Translations under genes and position numbers: made by a program
Part shown: positions 1-6,642 of the stretch, piece after piece
How the letters are laid out: each line of letters opens with the position of its first letter
Position numbering within the stretch: position 1 is the first letter of the stretch
Notes under the pieces: generated by a model
What the model was told of the DNA's origin: nothing
Databases searched by the model: none
The model's input: only the letters and a program-made list of their open reading frames with translations
Source of the DNA: CAYYAQ01 sp964469555
Lineage (GTDB): Bacteria; Planctomycetota; UBA1135; UBA2386
Length of the DNA: 11,226 nucleotides
NCBI GenBank assembly: GCA_964469555.1
Contig: CAYYAQ010000171.1
Span: 1-11,226 of the forward strand
Direction: 5' to 3'

Positions 1-1
1 G

Positions 2-400
2 CGCGCGCGGGTGCTTCTCGGCAAGCTGCTCGTCAGCCCAGCCAACCTGGTGATGCTCGACGAACCGACGAACCACCTGGACATGGAGTCGATCGACTCC
101 ATGGTAGCCGCACTGCTGGCGTTCTCCGGGGGGACGCTGATCGTCACTCACAACGAGCGCGTGCTGCACGCACTGGCGACCAAGCTGGTGATCTTCGACC
201 GTGGTCGCGTCACGTGGTTCGACGGCACCTACCGTGATTTTCTCGATCGCGTCGGTTGGAGCGACGAGGACGGGGAGAGGCGCAAGAAGAAGGCGCCGAA
301 GAAACCGCAGCAAAAGCCAGCGAAGCTGAATCAGCAGCAGCAGCAGAAGAAGAAGAAGAAGAAGAAGCGAAAGGGCAAGAAACAACCGCTGCAGCAGTAG
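2..400 (+). CDS. ABC-F family ATPase, C-terminal part (cut by window start)
   Basis: This is the end of the second nucleotide-binding domain of an ABC-F protein, a soluble ribosome-associated ATPase family involved in translation or ribosome-targeting antibiotic protection. The frame is open from nt 2, and the residues RARVLLGKLL are those that normally follow the ABC signature, so the true start lies outside the window. Walker B plus D-loop reads LVMLDEPTNHLD (nt 47-82), and the switch histidine is in TLIVTHNE (His codon nt 149-151). The wording DMESID after the D-loop resembles YbiT-type members, but the subfamily is uncertain. The last ~40 residues are low complexity: Lys-rich, then five Gln and seven Lys in a row, then RKGKKQPLQQ and stop. 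Basic C-terminal tails occur in ABC-F proteins, but this one is built from pure trinucleotide runs. The missing N-terminal ABC domain and linker prevent a functional assignment. Confidence 0.9.
   Translation, partial: RARVLLGKLLVSPANLVMLDEPTNHLDMESIDSMVAALLAFSGGTLIVTHNERVLHALATKLVIFDRGRVTWFDGTYRDFLDRVGWSDEDGERRKKKAPKKPQQKPAKLNQQQQQKKKKKKKRKGKKQPLQQ
332..367 (+). repeat. Trinucleotide tract (CAG)5(AAG)7 inside the ABC-F tail
   Basis: Five uninterrupted CAG codons (332-346) are followed by seven uninterrupted AAG codons (347-367), encoding Gln5-Lys7. Identical codons throughout, rather than mixed synonymous codons, point to repeat-unit expansion rather than selection on the protein alone. Slippage here would change tail length in whole codons and keep the frame. 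Confidence 0.95.
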
Positions 401-422
401 TCACCGCCCGCCGCGGCATGAC

Positions 423-586
423 TCACCTGGCGCCGACTCTGCCCTCCGCGGCATTCGACACGACCACCGAGAGCCCGTTCTTGCCCGGAGCATCGACGTT
501 CCCTGGTTGTAGAACGGGATACCGATCAGCGCGGCGGAATTGTCCGCAACCGCCACGACCGGAGGACTCCACGGGCTGTTCGGACT
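423..586 (-). pseudogene. Frameshifted C-terminal remnant of a probable secreted protein
   Basis: Read on the minus strand, one frame gives the residues VADNSAALIGIPFYNQ (within about 586-503). A second frame, picked up at nt 500, gives NVDAPGKNGLSVVVSNAAEG and stops with TGA at 423-425. Joined, the two pieces read like the end of a beta-rich domain I recall at the C-terminus of many large secreted planctomycete proteins (pattern: small hydrophobic, PFYxQ, x-D-P/A-x-N, then VVSNA). The join needs a one-frame shift near 500. Upstream the first frame runs into the 3' end of efpL, so nothing N-terminal survives. The family match is from memory of the pattern and is moderate only; chance coding-like sequence in GC-rich DNA is the alternative. 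Confidence 0.45.
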
Positions 587-597
587 CTGAGTCGTGC

Positions 598-1170
598 TCA
601 GTCCTTCGTTCTGCCCAGAAACTCGCCGGTCCGCGTGTCGATGTTGACCATGACGTTCTGATCGATGTGCTCCGGCACCTGCACGACGTGCCCCGTCGAC
701 AGCGTCGCGGGCTTGATACGGCCCGACGCGGCGCTCCCTTTCACTCCGGGGGCGGTCTCCGTGATCTCGAGGGAGATCACGTTGGGCAACTCTATGCCGA
801 TCGGTGCCTCGTTGTAGTAGATCACCCGAACGCCTTGAATTCCTTCGATGAGGAACTTGCTCTCCCATTCGAGGTCGCCGCGGTCGATCGCGAACTGCTC
901 GTAGGATTCCGTGTCCATGAAGTGAAACGCGTGGGGTTCGTCGTAGAGGAAATCCACGGGAGTCTGCTGGACGTCGGGCATCGCGAATGACTCACCACCG
1001 CGGAACGAGCGTTCGACTCGCTGCTTCGTCTTGAGGTTCCGCATCTTGACCTTGTGGATCATGCTCGCGCCACGGGCCGTCGGAGAGGAACTCTGCACCA
1101 CTTCTACCAGGTGAGGTGCGTCATCGAGTTCGATGATGAGTCCGCGCTTGAGGTCACTCGTCGTGTACAT
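598..1170 (-). CDS. efpL: EF-P paralogue EfpL (YeiP), arginine-type translation factor
   Basis: This is a 190-residue protein, the same length as E. coli YeiP/EfpL. EF-P-type proteins bind between the ribosomal P and E sites and relieve stalling at proline-rich stretches. The domain-I tip loop reads SSSPTARGAS, with Arg33 at the position occupied by the modified lysine of classical EF-P. The SPTARGA wording is the YeiP signature, which separates it from EF-P proper (PGKG loop). The C-terminal OB domain carries ETAPGVKGS and KPATLSTGHVVQVPEHI, both strongly conserved in this family. The ATG start (1168-1170) gives full family length but has no visible Shine-Dalgarno. It stands alone on the minus strand, about 250 bp downstream of the VOC gene. 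No EF-P modification gene is nearby, in keeping with EfpL using an unmodified arginine. Family assignment is very secure. Confidence 0.95.
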   Translation of the reverse strand: MYTTSDLKRGLIIELDDAPHLVEVVQSSSPTARGASMIHKVKMRNLKTKQRVERSFRGGESFAMPDVQQTPVDFLYDEPHAFHFMDTESYEQFAIDRGDLEWESKFLIEGIQGVRVIYYNEAPIGIELPNVISLEITETAPGVKGSAASGRIKPATLSTGHVVQVPEHIDQNVMVNIDTRTGEFLGRTKD

Positions 1171-1419
1171 GAGGCGCGACAGCGTAGAGAATCCGGGTCA
1201 ATTTTTCTCGATGGCGTTGAGACTTCGATTGTGTTCAAGCTCGGCGCTGGAACGGCAAGGGCCTGAAACCGCAGCGGAGCAGAGAGCTAGCAAGCCGCCG
1301 CGGCAGGCTCTACTACATCCTGTACGAACTCGGCAATCTCGGCGGCGACGTCGGCAGCTCACGGGTATGGATCAGGCGCCGAACGCCTGTCGCCGCATTC
1401 TCGCCCAAAGCAAGTGGAG
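1171..1419. other. Intergenic region with no assignable gene
   Basis: This 249 bp stretch lies between the stop of the VOC gene and the start of efpL, both on the minus strand, so it should hold the efpL promoter. On the minus strand a TTGACC (1196-1201) sits about 30 bp before the efpL ATG, but I find no convincing -10 box at a usable spacing. No frame on either strand gives a recognisable protein, and no hairpin with a T-run is seen. Confidence 0.5.
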
Positions 1420-1899
1420 CTACTTGTCGGAGTAGACGGCGAGCTCGTTGCCGGCGGGATCCGTGAAGTGGAATCGTCGGCCACCAGGAAACGAGAACAG
1501 CTCTTTCACGATCTTGCCGCCCGCATCCTTAACCGCCTCTACGCTCGCTTCGATGTGAGCGGAGTACAGGAGGATGAGTGGTCCTCCGCGCTGAACACTC
1601 GACTCCTTGCGCAGCCCTCCGACCTCGCCCCCGCCGGGTCGCTGGATACCCGTGTACTCCGAGCCATACTCGTTGAACTCCCAATCGAACGCAGTCGCGT
1701 AAAACCGCTTCGCTTCCGCCATGTCTACGACCGCGAGTTCGATGTAGTCGATGATGTGATGCTGATGTGTCATCTCGTTCGCGCAGCCGCCCAAGGTGAG
1801 AGCAACCGGCAAGGCAAAAAACCACGGTCGAACCAATCGACAGAGGCTTGGCAGACATCGGCTGGTGGTGTTGCTCTTCACGAGGATTGTGTTTGTCAC
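1420..1899 (-). CDS. VOC/glyoxalase-fold protein with lipoprotein signal
   Basis: This 159-residue protein has two parts. Residues 43-159 are a single vicinal-oxygen-chelate (glyoxalase/bleomycin-resistance) module: HHIIDYIELAV opens the first strand, AEAKRFYATAFDWEF is the usual helix, and FTDPAGNELAVYSD is the standard closing strand with its glutamate. Such modules bind a metal and act on small molecules, usually as dimers; the substrate cannot be told. Residues 21-39 look like a lipoprotein signal: Arg21 and Arg24, a hydrophobic stretch, then LTLGGC with Cys39 in the lipobox position. The start used is GTG (1897-1899); no in-frame ATG precedes the signal. The alternative is a cytosolic protein starting at Met43 (ATG 1771-1773), in the context MTHQHHIIDY that is typical of plain VOC proteins. 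Neither start has a good ribosome binding site. The VOC call is firm; the export call is moderate. Confidence 0.82.
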   Translation of the reverse strand: MTNTILVKSNTTSRCLPSLCRLVRPWFFALPVALTLGGCANEMTHQHHIIDYIELAVVDMAEAKRFYATAFDWEFNEYGSEYTGIQRPGGGEVGGLRKESSVQRGGPLILLYSAHIEASVEAVKDAGGKIVKELFSFPGGRRFHFTDPAGNELAVYSDK

Positions 1900-1948
1900 T
1901 CTCTCGAGGCGAGGACCCTAGCCGAAGTACACCGGCTCGTGCAACAGG

Positions 1949-2134
1949 CTACGGCGTGAGCCCGAACATCCGCGCGGCAACGTTCGCACGGACGACCGCG
2001 ACGAAGTGTTTCGGACTCTTCATCAGCAATACAGTCCGGTCCTTCTTCTGCGCTGCTGACTCGACAGTCAGCATCAGAAGGATCGCGGGCAGCGCCCCGG
2101 AGGCGTTCACGACGAAACGGTGGGCCCGCCTCAT
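1949..2134 (-). CDS. Possible small secreted ORF overlapping the SMP-30 stop
   Basis: This is a 61-codon frame whose ATG (2132-2134) overlaps the TGA stop of the SMP-30 fragment (2131-2133) in an ATGA arrangement typical of translational coupling. The first 28 residues resemble a signal peptide: MRRAHR, then a hydrophobic stretch containing ALPAILLMLTV, then ESAAQ. The rest contains VLLMKSPKHFVAVV and ends AARMFGLTP. I do not recognise a family. A weak resemblance of the KSPKHF wording to the C-terminus of M81/MlrC peptidases is not enough to name it. It may be a chance frame, or the tail of a decayed gene whose 5' part is gone. Confidence 0.3.
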   Translation of the reverse strand: MRRAHRFVVNASGALPAILLMLTVESAAQKKDRTVLLMKSPKHFVAVVRANVAARMFGLTP

Positions 2135-2313
2135 GGCACGACGTTCTTGCCGGTAGTCACGGTCTCGATGCCGTCCTCCGGATCGTATCGATAGACGCAA
2201 CCACCCTGGATGTCTGTCCACCACAGGTGGCTCGTGTCTGGATCCCAGAGAGGCCCCTCGCTGAGCCCACCGCCCAGATCTGCGATAGTCGTGAATTGCA
2301 GTTGTGCTGCCAT
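2131..2313 (-). pseudogene. SMP-30/gluconolactonase N-terminal fragment
   Basis: This is a 60-residue frame. Residues ~15-48 match the first beta-propeller blade of SMP-30/gluconolactonase/LRE proteins: LSEGPLWDPDTSHLWWTDI, with the metal-binding glutamate in the usual [GS]EGP context, followed by GGCVYRYDPE. Full-length members are close to 290-300 residues, with a six-bladed propeller that hydrolyses sugar lactones. Here the frame stops right after TGKNVVP, where the next blade strand (normally G-G-hydrophobic) should begin. The following 180 bp do not restore the propeller in any frame that I can read. It lies 91 bp downstream of the sialidase stop on the same strand, which suggests a former sugar-acid gene in that operon. 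It cannot fold as an enzyme, so I call it a truncated remnant. Confidence 0.75.
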
Positions 2314-2404
2314 GCCGGAATCATCGCATCACCACCCACTCAAACTCGTCACAGGTCGAATCGTCTTGGGTGTCGGGGTGGAAGAACCAACGGACGTAGA
2401 CCGA

Positions 2405-4093
2405 CTACTCGAGCGCGGGCAGGATGGCGAGGTCGATTCTCGTGTTGTTGTCTCTCTCGAACAGCACGGCGATGCGACCATCGGGAAGCGCAGCGATGTC
2501 CGAGTACGCGGACGTGAACGGATAGATGACGCGCGCGTCCGGCCAGGTCTTCCCGTCATCGTAGCTCATGCGCAACATCATGAAGTCGCGCCACTTTCTC
2601 GCCGGGTTCGAGAAGAGGATGACTCCCGGCTTGTCGTTCACGGTCCAGCGGTAGCGACGGATCGATGCCTGGCAACGTGGCTCGAGCAACTTCGGATCGC
2701 GGCAAAACGATGAGAACGTCTCGCCACCGTCCTTCGAAATGGACACCCCGCGGTGGTTCGAGTCGAACCCGTGGTTTCGGCTGTTGACCATCACGCTGCC
2801 GTCCTCGAGTTCGACAGCCTCGCATTCATTGAGCCCGACATCCGATACCGCGCCGATCTGCCACGTCTTGCCGTGGTCGTCGCTGTAGACAACATGGCTG
2901 TGGTAAGTGTACGGCTTGCCTTTGGGCAGCACCTTGTGGTCGCATGGGATGATGAGGCGGCCCCGGTGCTTCCCTCGTTCGAGCTGAATCCCAGCTCCCG
3001 GCCCTGTCGCGTACCAGCTCCAGTGCTTTCGCTTCACGGATGCGGTGATCTCGTTTGGCTCCGCCCAGGTCTTGCCATCGTCGTCGGAGTACATGACGAA
3101 CACCCGCCGTGAGTCTTCACCGAGACCTGCCTTGATCCGGCCCTCGGAGATCTTGCCGCTGTTCCATGTCGTGAGTATCCAAATCCTGCCAGTCGACTGA
3201 TCGACAACGGGGCAAGGGTTGCCCGCCACGTTCTTTCCTTCGTCAAAGACGATGATCTCAGGTCCCCACGTCTTGCCGGTGTCCTCACTGCGGCGCACGA
3301 CCGTGTCGATATCGGCGGTGTCACTACGGCCGCTGCGCCTCGCCTCGGCGAAGGCGAGAAGCGTGCCCTTCTTGGAGACCAACAACGCCGGGATTCGATA
3401 GGTGTGGCTGCCCTGCCGTCTCGTGCTCCGGTAGATCCTCTGTGTCTCCGGAAGCGGCACCAGCTCGCCGTCGGTCTCGACGAAGTAGTCGTACAGCTTC
3501 ATCTTCGCGCGCCAGGGACGCACGGCCGTCATCAGTTGTAGCTTGTGTCCCTTGCCCGCCTCCACCGGACTGGCCTTCCAGGCCGGCGGGAAACTGCGGA
3601 CGCTGCCCACGCGTTTGCCGTTGATGGAGTAGGTCAACGTCCCGTCCTCGATCACGAAATCGACGTCGAACGGCTTGCCCGGTTTGATGTGATCGATTGC
3701 GAGGGCAAAGGCCTTCGCTTTCTTCCCGAACGCCGAGCCCGCGCCAAAGATGCTGTTATCAGGTTTCAGGTCGAACCCGAACCAGTGTCCGTTCACCAGC
3801 ACTCCCGCCCCGGTGCCGTCGAACTTGTTGATCGAGAGCCGTGCGTGGATCCGGGCGTTCGGACTGGTGAAACCTGCGCCCGCGTAGACAAACTTGTGCA
3901 TGCCTGCGAAAACGAAGGCCTTGTCATCCTTCTCGTCGCCCTTGGTCGTGGTCCGACCCACTATCCCCCCGTGTTTCGTCAGCTTGCCGCCGACGACGAT
4001 ATCGAATCTGGAACCCGGGTCAGGCCGCGCGGACAGCGACAGACCAAGAAGAGTCGTGACGACGAGAAACATCCAGGCGGAGATCTGACTCAT
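2405..4093 (-). CDS. Secreted exo-alpha-sialidase (GH33, BNR/Asp-box) with N-terminal beta domain
   Basis: This 562-residue protein is predicted to release terminal sialic acids from glycans outside the cytoplasm. A signal peptide (MSQISAWMFLVVTTLLGLSLSA) supports the ATG at 4091-4093; a GTG nine codons upstream (4118-4120) is possible. Residues ~25-215 form a beta-rich, probably jelly-roll/LamG-like domain of unknown ligand. The rest is a six-bladed propeller. YRIPAL carries the first triad arginine (R233), and SDTADID at 257-263 supplies the acid/base aspartate. Five Asp-boxes lie near 269, 336, 404, 453 and 510. NECEAVEL gives the glutamate (about E423), paired with the tyrosine in SAYSDIA (Y530). 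Further arginines in NSRNHG (R439) and PARKWRDF complete the triad. All catalytic elements are present, so it should be active. It is divergent from the sulfatase at 4223. Sialic acid is the expected substrate, but related environmental enzymes act on other ulosonic acids. Confidence 0.94.
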   Translation of the reverse strand: MSQISAWMFLVVTTLLGLSLSARPDPGSRFDIVVGGKLTKHGGIVGRTTTKGDEKDDKAFVFAGMHKFVYAGAGFTSPNARIHARLSINKFDGTGAGVLVNGHWFGFDLKPDNSIFGAGSAFGKKAKAFALAIDHIKPGKPFDVDFVIEDGTLTYSINGKRVGSVRSFPPAWKASPVEAGKGHKLQLMTAVRPWRAKMKLYDYFVETDGELVPLPETQRIYRSTRRQGSHTYRIPALLVSKKGTLLAFAEARRSGRSDTADIDTVVRRSEDTGKTWGPEIIVFDEGKNVAGNPCPVVDQSTGRIWILTTWNSGKISEGRIKAGLGEDSRRVFVMYSDDDGKTWAEPNEITASVKRKHWSWYATGPGAGIQLERGKHRGRLIIPCDHKVLPKGKPYTYHSHVVYSDDHGKTWQIGAVSDVGLNECEAVELEDGSVMVNSRNHGFDSNHRGVSISKDGGETFSSFCRDPKLLEPRCQASIRRYRWTVNDKPGVILFSNPARKWRDFMMLRMSYDDGKTWPDARVIYPFTSAYSDIAALPDGRIAVLFERDNNTRIDLAILPALE

Positions 4094-4222
4094 GGCGTTT
4101 TCGTGTTTGGGACGGGGCACTCTGTACCCGCACGAGCCACTGTCCGGCGAAGCGGATTGTTGTCAACGTCCTGTCGGTGTTAGAAGAGGTCGTCTCAGCC
4201 CACATCCGACGGGAATCCAACC
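4094..4222. promoter_or_regulatory. Divergent intergenic region between sialidase and first sulfatase
   Basis: These 129 bp separate two genes transcribed outward, so both promoters should lie here. For the + strand a weak candidate is TTGTTG (4157-4162), 18 bp, then TAGAAG (4181-4186); TTGTCA (4160-4165) with a 15 bp spacer is an alternative -35. The matches are poor. AGAAGAGG (4182-4189) looks like a ribosome binding site but is over 30 bp from the ATG at 4223. I see no clear inverted-repeat operator. Confidence 0.35.
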
Positions 4223-5572
4223 ATGCTGAACCTCACGATCGTCCTCAGTCTTGTGTTTGCCGGATCCACTCTCGCACAGTCCGCCGCCGCGCCGAACCGC
4301 AAACAACCGAACATCGTGATCATCTTCACCGACGATCAGGGCTACGGGGATCTCGGCTGCTATGGCTCGGAGATCATTCGCACGCCCCGCCTCGACAAGC
4401 TCGCCAAGGAGGGCACGCGCTTCACGAGTTGCTACGTCCAGGTCGTGTGTGGCCCGTCCCGATCAGCGCTGCTCACCGGTCGATATCCGGTGCGCAGTCA
4501 CGGCTGGAGCATGCCCGCGAGCGAGGTCACCATCGCGGAGCGGCTCAAGACAGTCGGCTACACGACAGCCTGCATCGGCAAGTGGGACGTCTCGAATCGC
4601 GCTGCGATCAAGGACCGCATGCCGAACGCCCAGGGCTTCGACTACTACTGGGGAACGCTCGGCGCCAACGACGGCGGTCGAGTCAGATTCCATCACAACA
4701 ACAAGCCCGACGGCAAGACCGCCGACATGGCGAGCCTCACCAGGATCTACACGGACAAGGCCATCGCGTTCATGAAGGCGAACAAGGACAAGCCCTTCCT
4801 GCTCTACCTCGCGCACACGATGGTGCACTCGGTGATCGATGCATCACCGGAGTTCAAGGGCAAGTCGAAGGGTGGACTGTACGGCGACACCATGGAAGAG
4901 CTCGACCACCACGCGGGTCGGCTCCTGGACACCATCGACGAGCTCGGTCTGCGCGACGACACGATCGTGATGTTCCTCTCGGACAACGGACCCTGGAACA
5001 ACATGCAGAAGAACCTCCGCCGGAAACACAAGGGCGCCGTCGCCTGGGGCTCGTCAGGGCCGCTGCGGGAAGGCAAGGGTTCGACATACGAAGGCGGTCT
5101 GCGCGTGCCGTGTATCGTGCGCTGGCCTGGCCACGTTCCGGCGGGCCGCGAGAGTGACGCGATCCTCGCGAGCATCGACCTGATGCCGACGTTCGCCAAG
5201 CTCGCGGGCTACAAGGTTCCCGACGACCGCATCCTCGACGGTGTCGATCAGACGCAGTTGCTTCTGGGCAAGTCGAAGATCGGCGCCCGGGACAACTACT
5301 ACTACTTCGTCCGCAACGAGCTGCACGCCGTGCGCAAGGGCAAATGGAAACTCCACCTCCCGAACCAGAAGGTCCACTACGGCTACGTGAAGGACAAGGG
5401 GTCGGGGAAACTGGAGCTCTACGATCTCGAGGCCGACATTGGCGAGCGCAAGAACCTCGTCACCGGCAATCCAGAGATCGTCGTCGAGTTGCAAGAGTTC
5501 GCCAAGGCCTTCGTGCCCCCGAAGGTCTCGCTCGAGAAGCACCCGATCGGCGTTCGGCGCCCGAAGAAGTAG
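4223..5572 (+). CDS. Secreted type I arylsulfatase (S1 family)
   Basis: This 449-residue enzyme should hydrolyse sulfate esters, probably on a carbohydrate, in the periplasm or outside. A signal peptide (to about LAQS, residue 19-20) supports the ATG. The metal-site aspartates are in TDDQGYGDLG (D37, D38). The formylglycine site is CGPSRSALLTGR with Cys76, the cysteine type that needs a formylglycine-generating enzyme or anSME, neither of which is in the window. H198 and H202 (LAHTMVH), D254-N255 in SDNGP and K285 in GKGSTYEGG complete the usual active site. One oddity: the nearly universal GKWH motif reads GKWD (K120, D122), so a histidine that normally contacts sulfate is replaced. The wording MPNAQGFDYYWGTLGAND after it suggests a distinct subfamily rather than a dead enzyme. 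It starts a + strand run, 45 bp before the next gene. No Shine-Dalgarno is evident. Confidence 0.96.
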   Translation: MLNLTIVLSLVFAGSTLAQSAAAPNRKQPNIVIIFTDDQGYGDLGCYGSEIIRTPRLDKLAKEGTRFTSCYVQVVCGPSRSALLTGRYPVRSHGWSMPASEVTIAERLKTVGYTTACIGKWDVSNRAAIKDRMPNAQGFDYYWGTLGANDGGRVRFHHNNKPDGKTADMASLTRIYTDKAIAFMKANKDKPFLLYLAHTMVHSVIDASPEFKGKSKGGLYGDTMEELDHHAGRLLDTIDELGLRDDTIVMFLSDNGPWNNMQKNLRRKHKGAVAWGSSGPLREGKGSTYEGGLRVPCIVRWPGHVPAGRESDAILASIDLMPTFAKLAGYKVPDDRILDGVDQTQLLLGKSKIGARDNYYYFVRNELHAVRKGKWKLHLPNQKVHYGYVKDKGSGKLELYDLEADIGERKNLVTGNPEIVVELQEFAKAFVPPKVSLEKHPIGVRRPKK

Positions 5573-5585
5573 GAGAGGCCTCTCC
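5572..5585. repeat. Perfect 14-bp palindrome at the sulfatase stop codon
   Basis: GGAGAGGCCTCTCC is its own reverse complement and begins at the last base of the sulfatase TAG stop. In RNA it could form a short 5-bp stem with a GGCC loop. No T-run follows, so it is not a standard intrinsic terminator. It may be a minor RNA-processing hairpin, a protein-binding site, or chance. Confidence 0.6.
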
Positions 5586-5617
5586 AATCAGCCTGATCCA
5601 CGAACAACTGACGATCC

Positions 5618-6595
5618 ATGGAAGAGACTCGACTTGCCTTGCTCGCCATCACCCTGCTCTCGCCCCTCGCGCCGATCGCGGCGCAGAAGCCGCCGCTGGA
5701 ATTGGCATCACCGTTTGTAAACGACATGGTTTTACAGCGCGAGATGAAGGTGCCCGTCTGGGGCTGGGCGAAACCGGGCAGCAAGATCACCGTCGCCTAT
5801 GCCGACCAGAACAAGACCGCCACCGCCGGTGCGAAAGGAGACTGGAAGGTGTTGCTGGATCCTCTCACGGCCTCCCTTGACGAGCGCAAGTTCACAGTCA
5901 GCACCGCGAAGGGCGAGAGGATCACTCGCACTGGAGTCCTTGTCGGCGAGGTCTGGTTCTCCTCCGGACAGTCGAACATGGATTGGATCGCGGGCAAGTC
6001 GATGTGTCGGGGTCTGGCGCGACAACTGCAAGTGTCGAAGAAGGACCATCCCGTGCGCGAATACACGGTCGATACCGGCTCGTCGCTGTTTCTACGCACG
6101 CGCACCGACTCGGCGGGCGGCTGGAAGCGCTCGAAGCATGCCAGCGGGTTTTCCGCTCTATCCCTCGCGTTTGCCTGGGAGCTCTATCAGGAGTTGGGCG
6201 TGCCGATCGGTATCCTGCGCAGCACGCACGGCGCCACCTCGGTCGAACCCTGGACGGCCTACGAAGGATTCGCCGCGCACCCGGAACTTCAGGACATCGC
6301 CGCCAAGATCAGGCGAAGCGATCCGACCACCCCCGATGGACAGGCGGCCTACGCGAAGTTCTACAACGAGCTGAAGGTGTGGCAGGCGGAGAGTGAGAAG
6401 CGCATCAACCGCGGTGGCACAGCCTTGCTGCGACCCAAGCTGCCCGGCATCGGCGAAGAATGGAAGGGCGCGACGCGTATGTACAACAAGAAGATCGCGC
6501 CCCTCATTCCCTACGCGATCCGCGGCGCCATCTGGTGCCAGGGCACGCACAACTCCGGCGATGGCAAGATCTACGCGGCGAAGGAATGGAAGTAA
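5618..6595 (+). pseudogene. Sialate O-acetylesterase (SASA), C-terminally truncated
   Basis: This 325-residue frame belongs to the sialate O-acetylesterase/SASA group of SGNH-like esterases, which remove O-acetyl groups from sialic acids or other sugars. A signal peptide (to about IAAQ, residue 23) is followed by a beta-sandwich start (LASPFVNDMVLQREMKVPVW) and the nucleophile motif VWFSSGQSNMDW with Ser119. GILRSTHGATSVEPWT is the usual mid-domain block, and RGAIWCQGTHNS matches the block that normally reads GAIWYQGESN. The frame then ends in YAAKEWK and a stop. Family members usually run ~150-200 residues further, to the block holding the catalytic Asp and His (DIHP-type). That part is absent, and I find no trace of it in any + frame of the next 270 bp. 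The ESN to THN change near the break also looks degenerate. Unless the fold is completed in another way, the product should be inactive. Confidence 0.8.
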
Positions 6596-6642
6596 CCTCG
6601 GGTGACGCTTGCTCTCACCATCCACAGAAACGAGATGGGACC

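Noticed and set aside
1302..1420. + strand frame reading GRLYYILYELGNLGGDVGSS
   Set aside because: It looks protein-like over a short stretch, but there is no start, no family I recognise, and it runs into the antisense of the VOC gene.
1529..1858. Second minus-strand frame overlapping the VOC gene, starting MSAKPLSIG
   Set aside because: It has a chance lipobox-like CLAGCS, but the downstream sequence is Arg-rich and lacks the VOC motifs, which lie in the other frame.
4157..4186. Sigma-70-type promoter for the first sulfatase (TTGTTG/TAGAAG)
   Set aside because: Both boxes match poorly and the alternative spacing is equally weak; kept only as a comment on the intergenic region.
4177..5157. 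Long + strand frame of 326 codons overlapping the first sulfatase
   Set aside because: Arg/His/Gln-rich composition with no motif; it is the shadow of the sulfatase in another frame of GC-rich DNA.
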